From Nitrosomonas sp. Nm132 (GTDB lineage: Bacteria > Pseudomonadota > Gammaproteobacteria > Burkholderiales > Nitrosomonadaceae), in the NCBI RefSeq assembly GCF_900100485.1, contig NZ_FNDH01000004.1:62001-126000 (forward strand): a DNA stretch of 64,000 nt, read 5' to 3'. The stretch's first letter is position 1, and each line of letters starts with the position of its first letter. Positions 14,624 through 24,574 of the stretch are shown in pieces. Under the pieces are notes generated by a model. It ran no database searches. It was not told the origin of the DNA and was given only the letters and a program-made list of their open reading frames with translations. Position numbers and translations under genes: made by a program.

Positions 14624-17428
14624 CTACCTCCCTGGATGCCGCGGTGCACGCAGCGTGCCTGAACGGACAACAAACTTGCTCAGCTCGCGCAGCCACAATA
14701 CTGAGCTGGCCACCATCGCGCAGAACAGCCAATCGCTCGCGTTGAGCGGTGCCGTGGAAAATGCCTGTTGCAGAAACGGTACGTAGACGACCGACGCCTG
14801 CAGAGAAAGTGACAGCAAAACGGCGCTCCACAGCCACTTGTTGGAGAACAATCCCACGAACGCACTGCGCTCGTCTGAGCGCGCATTGAAGACAGTGAAG
14901 AGTGAGAAGAGCACCAGGGTGGTAAAAGCCATGGTGTGCGCGTAGTGGATGTCACCGTCGCCTTCGATCAGGCCGCCGGGCAGGCTCGCGTCCAGCACAA
15001 ACAGTGTTCCCGCTGCCATGATGACGCCCACCTGCAGGATACCCCACCACATGCTGGGAGTAATCACAGTTTCGCTCCGCGGGCGCGGCGGCTGGGTCAT
15101 CACATCAGCATCCGCCGGGTCGGCGCCCAGCGCCAAGGCCGGCGCGCCGTCAGTCACGAGATTGATCCACAGGATCTGCGTCGCGAGCAGCGGCAGCACG
15201 AGACCGCCGGGCGACGCCGCGGTCAGCCCGATGACGTCAGCCAATAACACGCCGAAGAACATCGTCATCACCTCGCCGATATTCGACGACAGCAGGTAGC
15301 GCAGGAACTTGCGGATATTGGCGAAGATGGCGCGTCCCTCTTCCACGGCGGCCACGATCGAAGCGAAATTATCGTCTGTCAGCACAATGTCGGCGGCTTC
15401 CTTGGACACGTCTGTGCCGGTGATGCCCATCGCTATGCCGATATCGGCAGTCTTCAGCGCAGGGGCGTCGTTCACGCCGTCCCCAGTCATTGCCACGATT
15501 ACGCCCTGGTGCTGCAGCGTTTTCACAATACGCAGTTTGTGCTCAGGATTGACGCGTGCGTAGACCGATACCTCGCGGACAGTCCGCTCCAGCATTTCGT
15601 CGGACATCTTCGAGAGTTCGGCACCGGTCACGGCGCGCGTGTCGGCCGCCATGCCGAGTTCGTCAGCGATGACCGCAGCCGTCGCCGGATGATCTCCGGT
15701 GATCATGACAGGACGGATTCCCGCCGCCCGCGCACGCGCTACCGCTTCTTTCGCCTCTGCCCGCGGCGGATCGATCATGCCGATCAATCCCGCGAACACC
15801 AGCTCCTGCTCCACGCACTCGCTCACCTCTTCCGCATTGAACGCGTCCACCGGCAGCAACCGGAAGGCCACCGCCAGCGTACGCAGCGCTTCGCGCGCGA
15901 GCGCTTCGTTGGTTTTCAGAATTTCGGCCTTCCTCGCTTCCCCAAGGACTCGGGTATCTACACCGACGAGCTCGTGCGTGCAGCGCGCAAGCAGCACGTC
16001 CGGCGCACCCTTAGTGAAGGCGATCAAGTGCCCCCGGCGCTCGGCATCGGTGTGCACTGTCGTCATCAGTTTGCGCTCTGACGAGAATGGAACTTCGCCG
16101 ACGCGCTCGAAGCGCGCGTCGAGCGCGTCGTCTTCCAGCCCCACTTTACGAGCTGCCACGACGAGCGCGCCTTCGGTCGGATCGCCTTGCACCGACCAGC
16201 AGCCATCGCGCTCTTGGAGTACAGCGTTGTTGGCGCGGTCGCCAACCGCGAGCGCGCGCTCAAGCTCCGAGCGCAGCATATCGTTAACCTGGCTGACCTC
16301 GCCTACGGGTGCATAGCCAGTGCCGCCAAGCTCGACCCGTCCGCTCGCTGTCACCACCGCGCGCACGGTCATCTCGTTGCGCGTCAGCGTTCCAGTTTTA
16401 TCCGAGGCGATAACACACGCCGAGCCGAGGGTCTCGACCGACGCAAGATGGCGCACGATGGCGTTCCTCTTCGCCATGCGCTGTACGCCAAGCGCGAGCA
16501 CCGCGGTCACCACTGCAGGCAAGCCCTCCGGTACCGCTGCAACCGCCAGCGCGACGCCAAGGATGAACACGTCGAAAATCGCCGCGGCCCCGCGTACCTC
16601 CTCCACCAGAAGGATGGTACCGATCATCACTGCGGCGATAACAATGACGATAATGCCCAGAATTCTGCCGACGCGGCTCAGCTCCTTTTGCAGCGGCGTG
16701 GTCTCCACCGGCGTTTCCTTCAGCATGCTGGCGATGCGCCCCATCTCGGTCTGCATGCCGGTCGCAATCACTACCGCCCTGCCACGCCCGTAGGTGGCCA
16801 CCGTGCCGCTGAAGATCATATTGTGCCGGTCGCCCAGCATAGCCTCTTCCGCGATCGGGTCGGTGCCCTTCGACTCCGGCAGGCTCTCACCGGTGAGCGC
16901 TGCTTCCGCCGTCTGCAGTGCCGTCGACTGGAGAAGCCGGGCATCGGCGGGAACAGTGTCGCCCTCCTCTATTAGAATGACATCGCCCGGCACGAGCTCG
17001 GCCGCCAGGACGCTGCGTCGTGCGCCGCTGCGCACGACGGTGGCATGCGCCGCCGACATGCCGCGCAAGGCTGCCAGCGCCTGCTCTGCGCGTGCCTGCT
17101 GGACGTACCCCATGAACGCGTTGAGCAGCACGACAGCGAGAATGGCGATCGCTTCATAAGGCAGCGCGGAATCGCGTTCGAGCAGCCACAGGCCAGCCGA
17201 GATCAGGGCAGCGACGAGCAGCAGGATGACCAGCGCATCCTGGAACTGCGCGAGGAACTTGCGCCAGACGGGAACAGCCTTTTCCACCGCGAGCTCGTTG
17301 CGCCCGTGCCGCTCGAGCCGCGCGCGCGCCTCCTCCTCGCTTAGACCGCGATGCGCGTCGGACCCTAGCGCCGACAGGACTACGTCGACCGACTGCCGGT
17401 ACGGGGCGCTGTCAGCGTTGGAAGACAT
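14624..17428 (-). CDS. P-type cation-transporting ATPase (P2, Ca2+-type)
   Basis: 934-residue membrane ATPase of the P2 type (calcium or other cation export). Motifs in order: N-terminal cation ATPase domain, TGES (179-182), PEGLP (300-304) in helix 4, phosphorylation site DKTGT (D343), KGAP, the TGD segment MITGDHPATA and TGDGVNDAPALK, then six C-terminal helices. Glu/Asn/Asp residues of the Ca2+ site are present in helices 4 and 6 (NLVTDGAPALALG). ATG 17428 (MSSNADSAPYRQS) is the natural start, matching the family N-terminus; a small ORF upstream overlaps it by 17 bp. The gene is distinctly GC-rich compared with flanking genes, suggesting acquisition. The ion is inferred, not proven. Confidence 0.9.
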   Translation of the reverse strand: MSSNADSAPYRQSVDVVLSALGSDAHRGLSEEEARARLERHGRNELAVEKAVPVWRKFLAQFQDALVILLLVAALISAGLWLLERDSALPYEAIAILAVVLLNAFMGYVQQARAEQALAALRGMSAAHATVVRSGARRSVLAAELVPGDVILIEEGDTVPADARLLQSTALQTAEAALTGESLPESKGTDPIAEEAMLGDRHNMIFSGTVATYGRGRAVVIATGMQTEMGRIASMLKETPVETTPLQKELSRVGRILGIIVIVIAAVMIGTILLVEEVRGAAAIFDVFILGVALAVAAVPEGLPAVVTAVLALGVQRMAKRNAIVRHLASVETLGSACVIASDKTGTLTRNEMTVRAVVTASGRVELGGTGYAPVGEVSQVNDMLRSELERALAVGDRANNAVLQERDGCWSVQGDPTEGALVVAARKVGLEDDALDARFERVGEVPFSSERKLMTTVHTDAERRGHLIAFTKGAPDVLLARCTHELVGVDTRVLGEARKAEILKTNEALAREALRTLAVAFRLLPVDAFNAEEVSECVEQELVFAGLIGMIDPPRAEAKEAVARARAAGIRPVMITGDHPATAAVIADELGMAADTRAVTGAELSKMSDEMLERTVREVSVYARVNPEHKLRIVKTLQHQGVIVAMTGDGVNDAPALKTADIGIAMGITGTDVSKEAADIVLTDDNFASIVAAVEEGRAIFANIRKFLRYLLSSNIGEVMTMFFGVLLADVIGLTAASPGGLVLPLLATQILWINLVTDGAPALALGADPADADVMTQPPRPRSETVITPSMWWGILQVGVIMAAGTLFVLDASLPGGLIEGDGDIHYAHTMAFTTLVLFSLFTVFNARSDERSAFVGLFSNKWLWSAVLLSLSLQASVVYVPFLQQAFSTAPLNASDWLFCAMVASSVLWLRELSKFVVRSGTLRAPRHPGR

Positions 17429-17612
17429 GTGTGCCACCGGCGAAATCGCAGATCGGGTCCTTGAATCCCAGGCAAATCGGTGCAGCGCCAAGTCCGGGCA
17501 CGGGGAGCATGTCGCGCATGAGCAGCTTCCCCGGCTCCTGGAGGAAGCCACACAGCAGCCCCCGCCATTTGCGGAAAAGCGTGGCAGCCTGTTGTTTCTC
17601 TACGTTGCTCAT
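17412..17612 (-). CDS. Small ORF upstream of and overlapping the P-type ATPase
   Basis: 66 codons, ATG at 17612 preceded by AGGAG ten bases upstream; it ends inside the ATPase start region (17-bp overlap), so the two would be translationally coupled. The peptide (KWRGLLCGFLQEPGKLLMRD, then ICLGFKDPICDFAGG) has four cysteines and no clear membrane helix. I do not recognise a family. It could be a regulatory leader or a small accessory protein. Confidence 0.5.
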   Translation of the reverse strand: MSNVEKQQAATLFRKWRGLLCGFLQEPGKLLMRDMLPVPGLGAAPICLGFKDPICDFAGGTHVFQR

Positions 17613-17924
17613 GATTGATATACTCCTATCAGTTGATGGTTAAAAATATTAGCACGACAACAAAACCGGGAATAAAGGATCATTGAAAAAGCTGTGCAGC
17701 AAACATGATCAGCCTCCTTTCGCAGTTCACAAAAATGTCGTTTTCTGGCGTCCCCGTCAACCCAGCCCGCTCAGCCGCATCTATTCGAGCGTGCTTTTAT
17801 AGAAGATCTCGTTCTTGATGATCACGATAAAATTGCGCTCCCCGCTCATCGCAAGAAGCTCGCAGTTAGCTGAAAGCGGCGATCTTCGGCACTTCGATAT
17901 TGCTGTGGATCTGCGCAAGGTGCG

Positions 17925-18209
17925 TCAGCATGGTATTCTGCTTGCAGGTACCGTCGGCGTCGAACGGCAGATCCATTCCGAAAGCTCCCCTGACGTTGCA
18001 TTGCTTAGCCAGCATGTCCCCGCTGGCAGCCCGATTGCAGCAGAGAAAATATCGCGCTCACCACGGCGCGAAACCAAGTCGTGCGCGCACAGCCTGGGCC
18101 GCAGGTGACAGCACAGATACGGCTTTATTTTCTCCCATTCCGCATCCGTCATATCGCTTGCATAGTTCTTGCGGTTACGCGCATAATCCCTGCGAGTTGC
18201 GGCGTCCAT
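17925..18209 (-). pseudogene. IS5-family transposase N-terminal fragment
   Basis: The first codons (DAATRRDYARNRKNYASDMTDAEWEKIKPYL region) correspond to the N-terminal DUF4096-like part of IS5/IS1182-type transposases, preceded by a good AAGGAGG. After about 34 residues the homology breaks up through frameshifts and the DDE catalytic domain is missing. Confidence 0.5.
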
Positions 18210-18271
18210 GCCATCGGTTCCTCCTTGTAAAGCATTGAACACTTTGCTTTGCAAGTGAATCAAATCGTTAG

Positions 18272-18285
18272 CCCGAATATTTCAT
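18272..18285 (+). repeat. Truncated element end
   Basis: CCCGAATATTTCAT preceded by TTAG (18268-18271) is the outer 14 bp of the repeated terminal sequence; the inner part is lost. A longer end in the opposite orientation lies at 21950-21977. Confidence 0.55.
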
Positions 18286-18401
18286 CCCGTGGATTAGGTA
18301 TCTTTGCAAGATTCGGTTGATTTTTATCAGAAATATCGTCAGCTCGCTCCAGTGAGCGATGAGGATTGGCCATTTAATTCATTTTTAGTGTCTTAACGAC
18401 C

Positions 18402-19664
18402 ATGCCTACTATTGCCATTGTCGGTGGCGGTCCTGCAGGATTAACGGCTGCTGAAGTGTTAAGTCAACCAGGTTTAGACGTTCATCTCTATGATGCGATG
18501 CCTTCCGTCGGACGCAAATTTTTATTGGCAGGAATAGGGGGCTTGAATCTGACGCATGCCGAACCTTTTAACAATTTTGTTTTGCGCTACGGCAGCAGAC
18601 AATCAGAAATAACACCGTTACTGCATCGTTTCACGCCGCAAATGGTCAGGGACTGGGCACGTGATTTGGGCATTGAAACTTTTGTGGGGTCATCACAACG
18701 CGTATTCCCACTGGAAATGAAAGCTGCTCCTTTATTGAGAGCCTGGTTACGCCGTTTACGCGCAGCGGGTGTGACTTTTCATACCCGCCACCGTTGGTGT
18801 GGTTGGGATGCAAATCAAGTTTTAAAGTTTTCAACACCAGACGGCGAGAAATTAATTCAGGCTGATGCCGTGATTTTAGCGTTAGGCGGCGGCAGTTGGG
18901 CAAAATTAGGCTCCGACGGCGCATGGTTGCCATTGCTGGCAGAACAAAGTGTAGCCATCGCCCCATTACAGCCTGCCAATTGCGGTTTTGAGGTACCTTG
19001 GAGCGAGTATTTTCGTGGCCGCTTTGCCGCGCAGCCGTTGAAATCGGTGATATTATCCTTCACCGATGCTAGCGGGAAACGTTATCAAAAACCGGGAGAA
19101 TTCATGATTACCGTGACGGGTGTAGAAGGCAGCTTGATTTATGCTTTATCCGCGCCGTTACGTGACACGATTAATGCCTGTGGTTCGGTAACGGTTTATC
19201 TTGATCTTGCTCCTGACAGAAACTTACCTGGTCTAGTTAAAGCATTATCTAAACCGCGCGGTTCCAAATCTATGGCGAATCATTTACGTAGCCAGATAGG
19301 AATTACAGGAGCAAAAGCGGGGCTGCTGCGGGAATCTTTGTCTGCTGCAGAATTTGCTCATCCCGAGCTGCTGGCTGCTGCGATTAAAGCTGTGCCAATA
19401 AAACTCATGGCTACCCGCCCGATAGATGAAGCGATTAGTACCGCAGGGGGAGTTTGTTTTGAATCGCTGGATGCTCAATTAATGCTGAAAATGATGCCGG
19501 GAGTATTTTGTGCAGGAGAGATGCTGGACTGGGAAGCGCCAACCGGTGGTTATCTACTCACCGCTGCCTTGGCCAGTGGCCGGACAGCCGGAATGGGCGC
19601 TTTAACCTGGCTGCAAACGAGAAAAAAACTTTCATTAGCCACCGTTGGAACTGACCTCAAGTGA
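18402..19664 (+). CDS. NAD(P)/FAD-dependent oxidoreductase, TIGR03862/HI0933-like
   Basis: 420-residue flavoprotein of the HI0933/BaiN superfamily. The N-terminal dinucleotide fold has IVGGGPAGLTAAEVLS (6-21), and the family-specific GRKFLLAGIGGLNLTH follows near 46-60. The C-terminus carries GVFCAGEMLDWEAPTGGYLL, closing the FAD site. Substrate unknown for this branch. It overlaps the downstream MazG-like gene by 4 bp (GTGA), so they are cotranscribed. A second, more distant member of the same superfamily is encoded at 59660. Start ATG 18402 fits the beginning of the FAD-binding strand. Confidence 0.88.
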   Translation: MPTIAIVGGGPAGLTAAEVLSQPGLDVHLYDAMPSVGRKFLLAGIGGLNLTHAEPFNNFVLRYGSRQSEITPLLHRFTPQMVRDWARDLGIETFVGSSQRVFPLEMKAAPLLRAWLRRLRAAGVTFHTRHRWCGWDANQVLKFSTPDGEKLIQADAVILALGGGSWAKLGSDGAWLPLLAEQSVAIAPLQPANCGFEVPWSEYFRGRFAAQPLKSVILSFTDASGKRYQKPGEFMITVTGVEGSLIYALSAPLRDTINACGSVTVYLDLAPDRNLPGLVKALSKPRGSKSMANHLRSQIGITGAKAGLLRESLSAAEFAHPELLAAAIKAVPIKLMATRPIDEAISTAGGVCFESLDAQLMLKMMPGVFCAGEMLDWEAPTGGYLLTAALASGRTAGMGALTWLQTRKKLSLATVGTDLK

Positions 19665-19990
19665 GCGATATTAAAGAAATCACCCGGGCATTACTTGAGT
19701 TTCGTGATGAGCGGGATTGGGCGCAATTTCATAATCCGAAAGATCTCGCGCTGGCGCTGAATATCGAGGCCGGCGAGCTTCTGGAAGCTTTTCTCTGGAA
19801 GCCTTCTGAGCAAGCAGACATCGATAAAGTGAAGGAGGAGCTTGCCGATGTCTTCGCGTTTGCTTTTCTGCTGGCTGAAAAATACGACTTTAATATTAAA
19901 CACATCGTGCTGGAGAAGATTGAAAAAAACGCGCAGAAGTATCCTGTTGCAAAATCCAAAGGGATCGCAAAGAAATACACGGATTTATAG
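19661..19990 (+). CDS. MazG-like nucleotide pyrophosphohydrolase (RS21-C6 type)
   Basis: 109-residue all-helical MazG-superfamily protein. The metal-binding EXXE and EXXD pairs are visible in EAGELLEAF and EELADVFAFA, and the KYPVAKSKG tail is typical of dCTPase-like members. It probably hydrolyses non-canonical or excess nucleoside triphosphates to the monophosphate and PPi, as a house-cleaning enzyme. It starts with GTG overlapping the flavoprotein stop. The methyltransferase gene converges from the right, leaving only 17 bp. Confidence 0.85.
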   Translation: MSDIKEITRALLEFRDERDWAQFHNPKDLALALNIEAGELLEAFLWKPSEQADIDKVKEELADVFAFAFLLAEKYDFNIKHIVLEKIEKNAQKYPVAKSKGIAKKYTDL

Positions 19991-20007
19991 GAACTGTGCC
20001 TTCCAGA

Positions 20008-21165
20008 TCAACGGTCATTTTGTCGTGTTAGTCGCCATAGTGAGGTAAGTTCTGCTCTACGAGCGGCGTGCAGCGGGTCAGTGGTATCCGCGACACGGGG
20101 ATGGTGTGGTTTGACATCGGATTTACTCAAGACCCTCAGGCCTGCCGCGTCAATAGCAGCAAGCAATTCAGCACGCGTGCGCAATCCCAGATATTCGGCC
20201 AAATCAGAGAGAATCAGCCAACCCTCGCCTCCGGGCGCCAGATGTGCGCTGAGTCCATGCAAAAAACCCCGCAACATACGACTTCCCGGGTCGAATATCG
20301 CATGTTCAAGCGGTGAACTGGGTCGAGCGGGAATCCACGGCGGATTGCACACGATCAGCGATGCTTGTCCTTCCGGAAAGAGGTTTGTTTGCGCCAGATC
20401 AACCTGGTTTGCCAAGCCTAGGCGGGTCAAATTTTCGCGCGCACAGTCAATTGCACGCACATCCTGATCGGTAGCAACGATGCGCTGGATGCCCCGACGC
20501 GCCAGCACGGCGGCCAGTATGCCTGTGCCGGTGCCGATATCGAACGCGACAGAGTGTGTCGTGACCAGCCTAGGTAAAGGGGTATCTGCGACCAAACCGA
20601 CGTATTCGCTGCGGATCGGTGCAAAAACACCGTAATGCGGATGAATACGTGCACCCAATGCTGGCAACGCTATGCCCTTTTTACGCCACTCAAAGGCCCC
20701 GATCAACCCCTGTAATTCACGCAGCGAAACGATATAAGCTTCTGCACGTGGGCCATACGCTTCCAGACAAGCTAAACGTACATCGGGCGCGCGACGTAAA
20801 GGGATGCTGTGATCTGCATTGAAAGGAATCTGCAAGCTGTCCAGGATACGGGCACGTTGCGATTGCGCCTGGCGATGCTGATGAAAGCGTTCGGCAGGGG
20901 ACGAGGTTGTTTTTTTGGTTTGTGCGTCACCCTTTTTTTTATCTGCGCGCCGCGCCAACGCCTGCAGTAATTGGCGCGCGTTTTGAAAATCGCCTCGCCA
21001 CAGCAGCGCTGTGCCTTCGCAGACCAAGCGGTAAGCCGCATCTGCTGTCACGCGATCATCGGCGACCAGTACGCGCCTGGGCGGCGGCATATCCTTTTCT
21101 GAACACCATCGGGCTGATCTATCAATGCCCGCTTCGTGCCAGCGAATGACGGGATAATCGCTCAT
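20008..21165 (-). CDS. Class I SAM-dependent methyltransferase (PrmC/RlmG-like)
   Basis: 385-residue protein with a poorly conserved N-terminal half (a charged K/Q/R-rich linker near 75-110) and a C-terminal Rossmann methyltransferase domain: AFDIGTGTGILAAVLARRG (SAM loop), then VATDQDVRAIDCARENL and the NPPW motif in VCNPPWIPARP. The NPP(Y/W) motif marks enzymes that methylate amino groups of glutamine or of nucleobases, so the target may be a ribosomal component or release factor; this cannot be decided here. Start chosen at ATG 21165 (MSDYPVIRWHEAG); upstream in-frame codons give an implausible hydrophobic tail. Confidence 0.82.
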   Translation of the reverse strand: MSDYPVIRWHEAGIDRSARWCSEKDMPPPRRVLVADDRVTADAAYRLVCEGTALLWRGDFQNARQLLQALARRADKKKGDAQTKKTTSSPAERFHQHRQAQSQRARILDSLQIPFNADHSIPLRRAPDVRLACLEAYGPRAEAYIVSLRELQGLIGAFEWRKKGIALPALGARIHPHYGVFAPIRSEYVGLVADTPLPRLVTTHSVAFDIGTGTGILAAVLARRGIQRIVATDQDVRAIDCARENLTRLGLANQVDLAQTNLFPEGQASLIVCNPPWIPARPSSPLEHAIFDPGSRMLRGFLHGLSAHLAPGGEGWLILSDLAEYLGLRTRAELLAAIDAAGLRVLSKSDVKPHHPRVADTTDPLHAARRAELTSLWRLTRQNDR

Positions 21166-21242
21166 GGTGGTAGGTAAATTATTCACGGTTGGGTAACAGG
21201 GACTAAGGAATAAAAATATAAATGCATGACAGCATCCAGAAA

Positions 21243-21605
21243 TCAGCAAGTAACATGAAAAAGTCCAATAATTGAGCCTTTAGCCTTGTTCCACTGGTGA
21301 ATGGCTTCGGGCGTGGGTGAGAGATCAATTTGGATCTCCTTTTTCTTGAAATACTCCGCGGCCTCTTTAGAGAGTGTTACATTGCCATTGTGGCCTGAAC
21401 CAATGATAAGCCGTTCAGCCCCCTTTTCGAAGATGTGCTCAGCCTCTTCAAGCGAGATGATATGCGATGTCCCAAACACGGCCTTGGATAGTTTTTTCTT
21501 TCTTTTCTTGATCTCACCCGAAAGCCTGATGAGCACATCGCGATCGATATCAGTCCCATCGATAGTGATGGAGCCAAATTGGGTACCGTCAATCTTAGGT
21601 TTCAT
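21243..21605 (-). CDS. Mth938-like domain protein (AAMDC family)
   Basis: 120-residue protein spanning the Mth938-like fold: GSITIDGTDIDRDVLIRLSG at the start, KKLSKAVFGTSHIISLEEAE, then RLIIGSGHNGNVTLS and the C-terminal KGSIIGLFHVTC. Bacterial members are small cytoplasmic proteins of unknown function. The ATG at 21605 has AGGAGGG at good spacing. It precedes the methyltransferase on the same strand, 77 bp apart, possibly one operon. Confidence 0.85.
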   Translation of the reverse strand: MKPKIDGTQFGSITIDGTDIDRDVLIRLSGEIKKRKKKLSKAVFGTSHIISLEEAEHIFEKGAERLIIGSGHNGNVTLSKEAAEYFKKKEIQIDLSPTPEAIHQWNKAKGSIIGLFHVTC

Positions 21606-21949
21606 AAGGGCCCTCCTGAGGGATATTCATTATTCTATGGGCGGCTCAAGCGCACAACGGCATGCCTACACATTTCGGTCATAGGTGATGCTGTATTTAG
21701 CTTGTGTTTCCAAAGTCCTCGAACCTTTCGTATCTTGTTGAGACTCATTTTGGAGCCTGTCGGTTCAAGTTCAAAGTCTTACACGCATGAGTGAAACGGT
21801 GATGGAAGTAAATGCGACCAGCCAGTATTCTTAACCATCTCGACTCACCCGGCCACTGTTTCGATCACCGGTACAAATCCGCGATGCTATCGAACTCAGT
21901 CCTCTTCATGATTGGATTGAGCTTTTCCTAGAAGGAGACAAAATCCTCA

Positions 21950-21977
21950 CTTAACGCGAATTTATGAAATATTCGGG
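21950..21977 (-). repeat. Inverted-end sequence of the TTAA element family
   Basis: 28 bp ending ATATTCGGG, identical to the end right of yajQ (inner part CTTAACGCG), followed by TTAA at 21978-21981. No intact partner nearby; the closest opposite end is the truncated one at 18272, 3.7 kb to the left. Confidence 0.75.
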
Positions 21978-22045
21978 TTAATATCAGACCCTCCCAAGCT
22001 CTTCCAGTCGTGCTGATGTGATCTTTATGTCGAACTCACATTATT

Positions 22046-22135
22046 TTAGGAGACCACATCTTTTGATATGAACGAAACCAGACAGTACCTGAATTAACCC
22101 CCATTAAGTCCCGCCATGAGCAATCCTTGATCGAC
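22046..22135 (-). repeat. Dispersed ~90-bp repeat, copy 1
   Basis: Read on the minus strand, blocks AAGGATTGCTCATGGCGGGA, AATTCAGGTACTGTCTG, TCAAAAGATG and TCTCCTAA match, in order and spacing, a plus-strand copy at 31716-31803 just upstream of hflX. Not coding in a consistent frame. Confidence 0.6.
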
Positions 22136-22165
22136 AATCTTAAAGATTTAGCGTGGACCGCCTAC

Positions 22166-24571
22166 TCAATCAGATTCTCCTCTGAATACTTCAATCTTTT
22201 CCGGTTTGAACTTGACCGGTGCCAGCATCCCCTTGCGTGCGCGGTGTGATACGAACGGTTGCAATTCTTCCCAATTTAACACCCCATGCGACAGCTTGCC
22301 GCCCCTGCCTGTTCCGCTGATCAAGAGTGATGAACCTTCCGGGAGCACTGCTGTGGCAATCAGCATCTCACCCTCATTCAGCCCGAGAATGATGACGCCC
22401 TTACCGCCCGACAACGCCTTCATTTCACTGAGCGGGAATGACAGCAGCTTGCCATTGCTACCCAGTGCCACGATCAGACTGCTGCCGCCGGCGACATCCG
22501 CCGGTGGCAGCAAGCGATCCTCTTGGCTCAGTGTCATGAAGGCCTTGCCAGCCCTCTGGCGCGATACCAGGTCTTTGAGCATCGCAATAAAGCCGTACCC
22601 GCCGGACGAACTGAACAGATATTGGGTATCCGGGGCTGCAGTACACATCGCTGCCGCTTTCATCTTGGGAGGCATGTCCAGCAAGGAAGCCAATGGCACA
22701 CCGTCGCTACGTCCGCCGGGAATGTCGGTCGTGGACAGGCTGTAGGCACGCCCCCTGCTGTCCAGCACGATAACAGGATAAGTCGTGCGCGTTTGCCTGA
22801 TCGCCAGCAGCTGGTCGCCATCCTTGAACGAGAGGGTGCTGATGTCCACTTCATGGCCTGTGCGCTGACGGATCCAGCCGTTTTTCGACAGGATGACCGT
22901 GCAGGGCTCATCCGGCACCGACACCGCCTTGGCAACGACACGTTCAGCAGCTTCAATCAGCGTGCGACGGTCGTCGCCAAATTTTTTCACGTCAGCGTCG
23001 ATCTCGCTGATGATCAACTTGCACATAGCCGTTTCATTGCTCAATACAATTCTCAAGCCTTCTTCTTCTGTTTTCAGCGCATTCATTTCATTCTCAATGC
23101 GGATGGCCTCCAGCCGGGCTAGCTGGCGCAAGCGAATTTCCAAGATATCATCTGCCTGAATGGCGGAAATGCCGAACTGCGCCATCAGGTCAGCCTTGGG
23201 ATCCTCCGCTTCGCGGATCACTCTGATGACTGCATCAATATTCAGCAGTACCGCCCTGCGGCCTTCCAGGATGTGCAGGCGCTTTTGCACCTGATCAAGC
23301 CTGGTTTGACTGCGACGGGTGACCGTGGTGGTGCGAAACCGTACCCATTCGGCCAGTAATTGCAGGATGTTCTTTTGATTCGGCCTGCCATCCAGTCCAA
23401 TGGCGACCATGTTGGCCGGTACTGTGACTTCCAGACTGGTATGCGCGAGCAGCAGGGCGATAAACTGCTCCTGCGGCATGCGCGAAGAACGCGGCTCCAG
23501 GACGATACGCACGGAAGCCTCTTTGCCGGACTCGTCGCGCACGGTTTCCAGTGCCTCGAGGAACCGTTGCTTCATCTGTTTCTGCTCTATCGACAAATCT
23601 TTCTTGCCTGCTTTGATTTGCGGATCGGCATATTCGCCAATCTCTTCCAGCACTTTCTTGACCGAGACACCCGGCGGCAATTCATGCACCACCATGCGCC
23701 ACTGGCCGCGCGCCTGCTGCTCTATGCTCCAGCGGGCACGCACACGGAAGGTGCCCCGACCAGTCGCATAGGCTTCCCGTATGTCACCGGGACTGGAAAC
23801 CAGTTGGCCGCCACCGGGGAAATCCGGTCCCTGGATGTGTTGCAATACCTCATCAATGCCTATTGACGGATTATGCATCAATGCGATGGCGGCATTGCCC
23901 ACCTCGCGCAGGTTGTGCGGCAAGCATTCCGTGGCCATGCCGACCGCGATGCCGGATGCGCCATTCAACAACAGGAAAGGGAGCCGTGCCGGGAGATCCA
24001 CGGGTTCCTGCTCCGAACCGTCGTAATTGAGACGGAAATTGACAGTCCCTGCATCGACTTCGGACAGCAGCAGTTCGGCATACTGGGTGAGCCTTACTTC
24101 GGTATAGCGCATGGCTGCGGGGGAATCGCCATCGCGCGAGCCGAAATTGCCCTGACCATCGACCAGAGGATAGCGCAGCACGAAATCCTGCGCCATGCGC
24201 ACCATCGCTTCGTAGGAAGCTGAATCACCATGAGGATGGTATTTACCAATCACATCACCGACCACGCGGGCCGATTTAACCGGCTTTGCCCCCTGGGTCA
24301 ATCCCAAGCGATGCATGGCATAGAGAATGCGCCGCTGTACCGGCTTCTCGCCATCCGACACGGAGGGTAGCGCCCGCCCCTTGACCACGCTGATGGCGTA
24401 GCGCAGATAAACTTGATGCGTATATTCGGCCAGGTCGAAGCTACCGTCGTCGCTGTCATTGCCGCCTTGAGAAGATGCAGGCGGTATAGGGGGAGGTGAT
24501 TCCGTTTCCTGCAGCATCTCTTGAGATGGCGAGGAGGCGTCCTGAATATCAAACAGATCCAAGTTCTTCAT
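22166..24571 (-). CDS. parC: DNA topoisomerase IV subunit A
   Basis: 801-residue subunit that cuts and rejoins DNA in the ParC2ParE2 topoisomerase, which unlinks daughter chromosomes. Features: a short acidic N-terminal extension, [20 protein letters not shown] near 55-75, the catalytic tyrosine region [16 protein letters not shown] then [11 protein letters not shown], and a C-terminal beta-pinwheel with repeats such as [14 protein letters not shown]. It is shorter than GyrA-type proteins and lacks the GyrA box, which supports ParC. It starts at ATG 24571, three bases after the parE stop, so both are one operon reading leftward. Confidence 0.93.
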   Translation of the reverse strand: MKNLDLFDIQDASSPSQEMLQETESPPPIPPASSQGGNDSDDGSFDLAEYTHQVYLRYAISVVKGRALPSVSDGEKPVQRRILYAMHRLGLTQGAKPVKSARVVGDVIGKYHPHGDSASYEAMVRMAQDFVLRYPLVDGQGNFGSRDGDSPAAMRYTEVRLTQYAELLLSEVDAGTVNFRLNYDGSEQEPVDLPARLPFLLLNGASGIAVGMATECLPHNLREVGNAAIALMHNPSIGIDEVLQHIQGPDFPGGGQLVSSPGDIREAYATGRGTFRVRARWSIEQQARGQWRMVVHELPPGVSVKKVLEEIGEYADPQIKAGKKDLSIEQKQMKQRFLEALETVRDESGKEASVRIVLEPRSSRMPQEQFIALLLAHTSLEVTVPANMVAIGLDGRPNQKNILQLLAEWVRFRTTTVTRRSQTRLDQVQKRLHILEGRRAVLLNIDAVIRVIREAEDPKADLMAQFGISAIQADDILEIRLRQLARLEAIRIENEMNALKTEEEGLRIVLSNETAMCKLIISEIDADVKKFGDDRRTLIEAAERVVAKAVSVPDEPCTVILSKNGWIRQRTGHEVDISTLSFKDGDQLLAIRQTRTTYPVIVLDSRGRAYSLSTTDIPGGRSDGVPLASLLDMPPKMKAAAMCTAAPDTQYLFSSSGGYGFIAMLKDLVSRQRAGKAFMTLSQEDRLLPPADVAGGSSLIVALGSNGKLLSFPLSEMKALSGGKGVIILGLNEGEMLIATAVLPEGSSLLISGTGRGGKLSHGVLNWEELQPFVSHRARKGMLAPVKFKPEKIEVFRGESD

Positions 24572-24574
24572 TTT

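Larger units (their letters stand above)
17613..18401. other. Intergenic region with decayed coding relics
   Basis: Between the ATPase leader and the flavoprotein. It contains an IS5-like transposase fragment (17925-18209) and, further left on the minus strand, short frames (SNIEVPKIAAFS at about 17869-17905; GERNFIVIIKNEIFYKSTLE ending near 17788) that read like a broken unidentified gene. A partial element end (CCCGAATATTTCAT) sits at 18272. Confidence 0.4.
21606..22165. other. Intergenic region with two repeat types
   Basis: Contains an element end at 21950-21977 and a dispersed repeat at 22046-22135, otherwise no recognisable gene. The first 340 bp show no supported feature. Confidence 0.5.

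Noticed and set aside
14936-17159. Several long ORFs on the plus strand opposite the P-type ATPase
   Set aside because: Antisense frames of a GC-rich gene; low-complexity Ser/Arg/Ala content typical of shadows.
22206-24223. Long plus-strand ORFs opposite parC
   Set aside because: Shadow frames of a certain gene, with no motifs or start signals.
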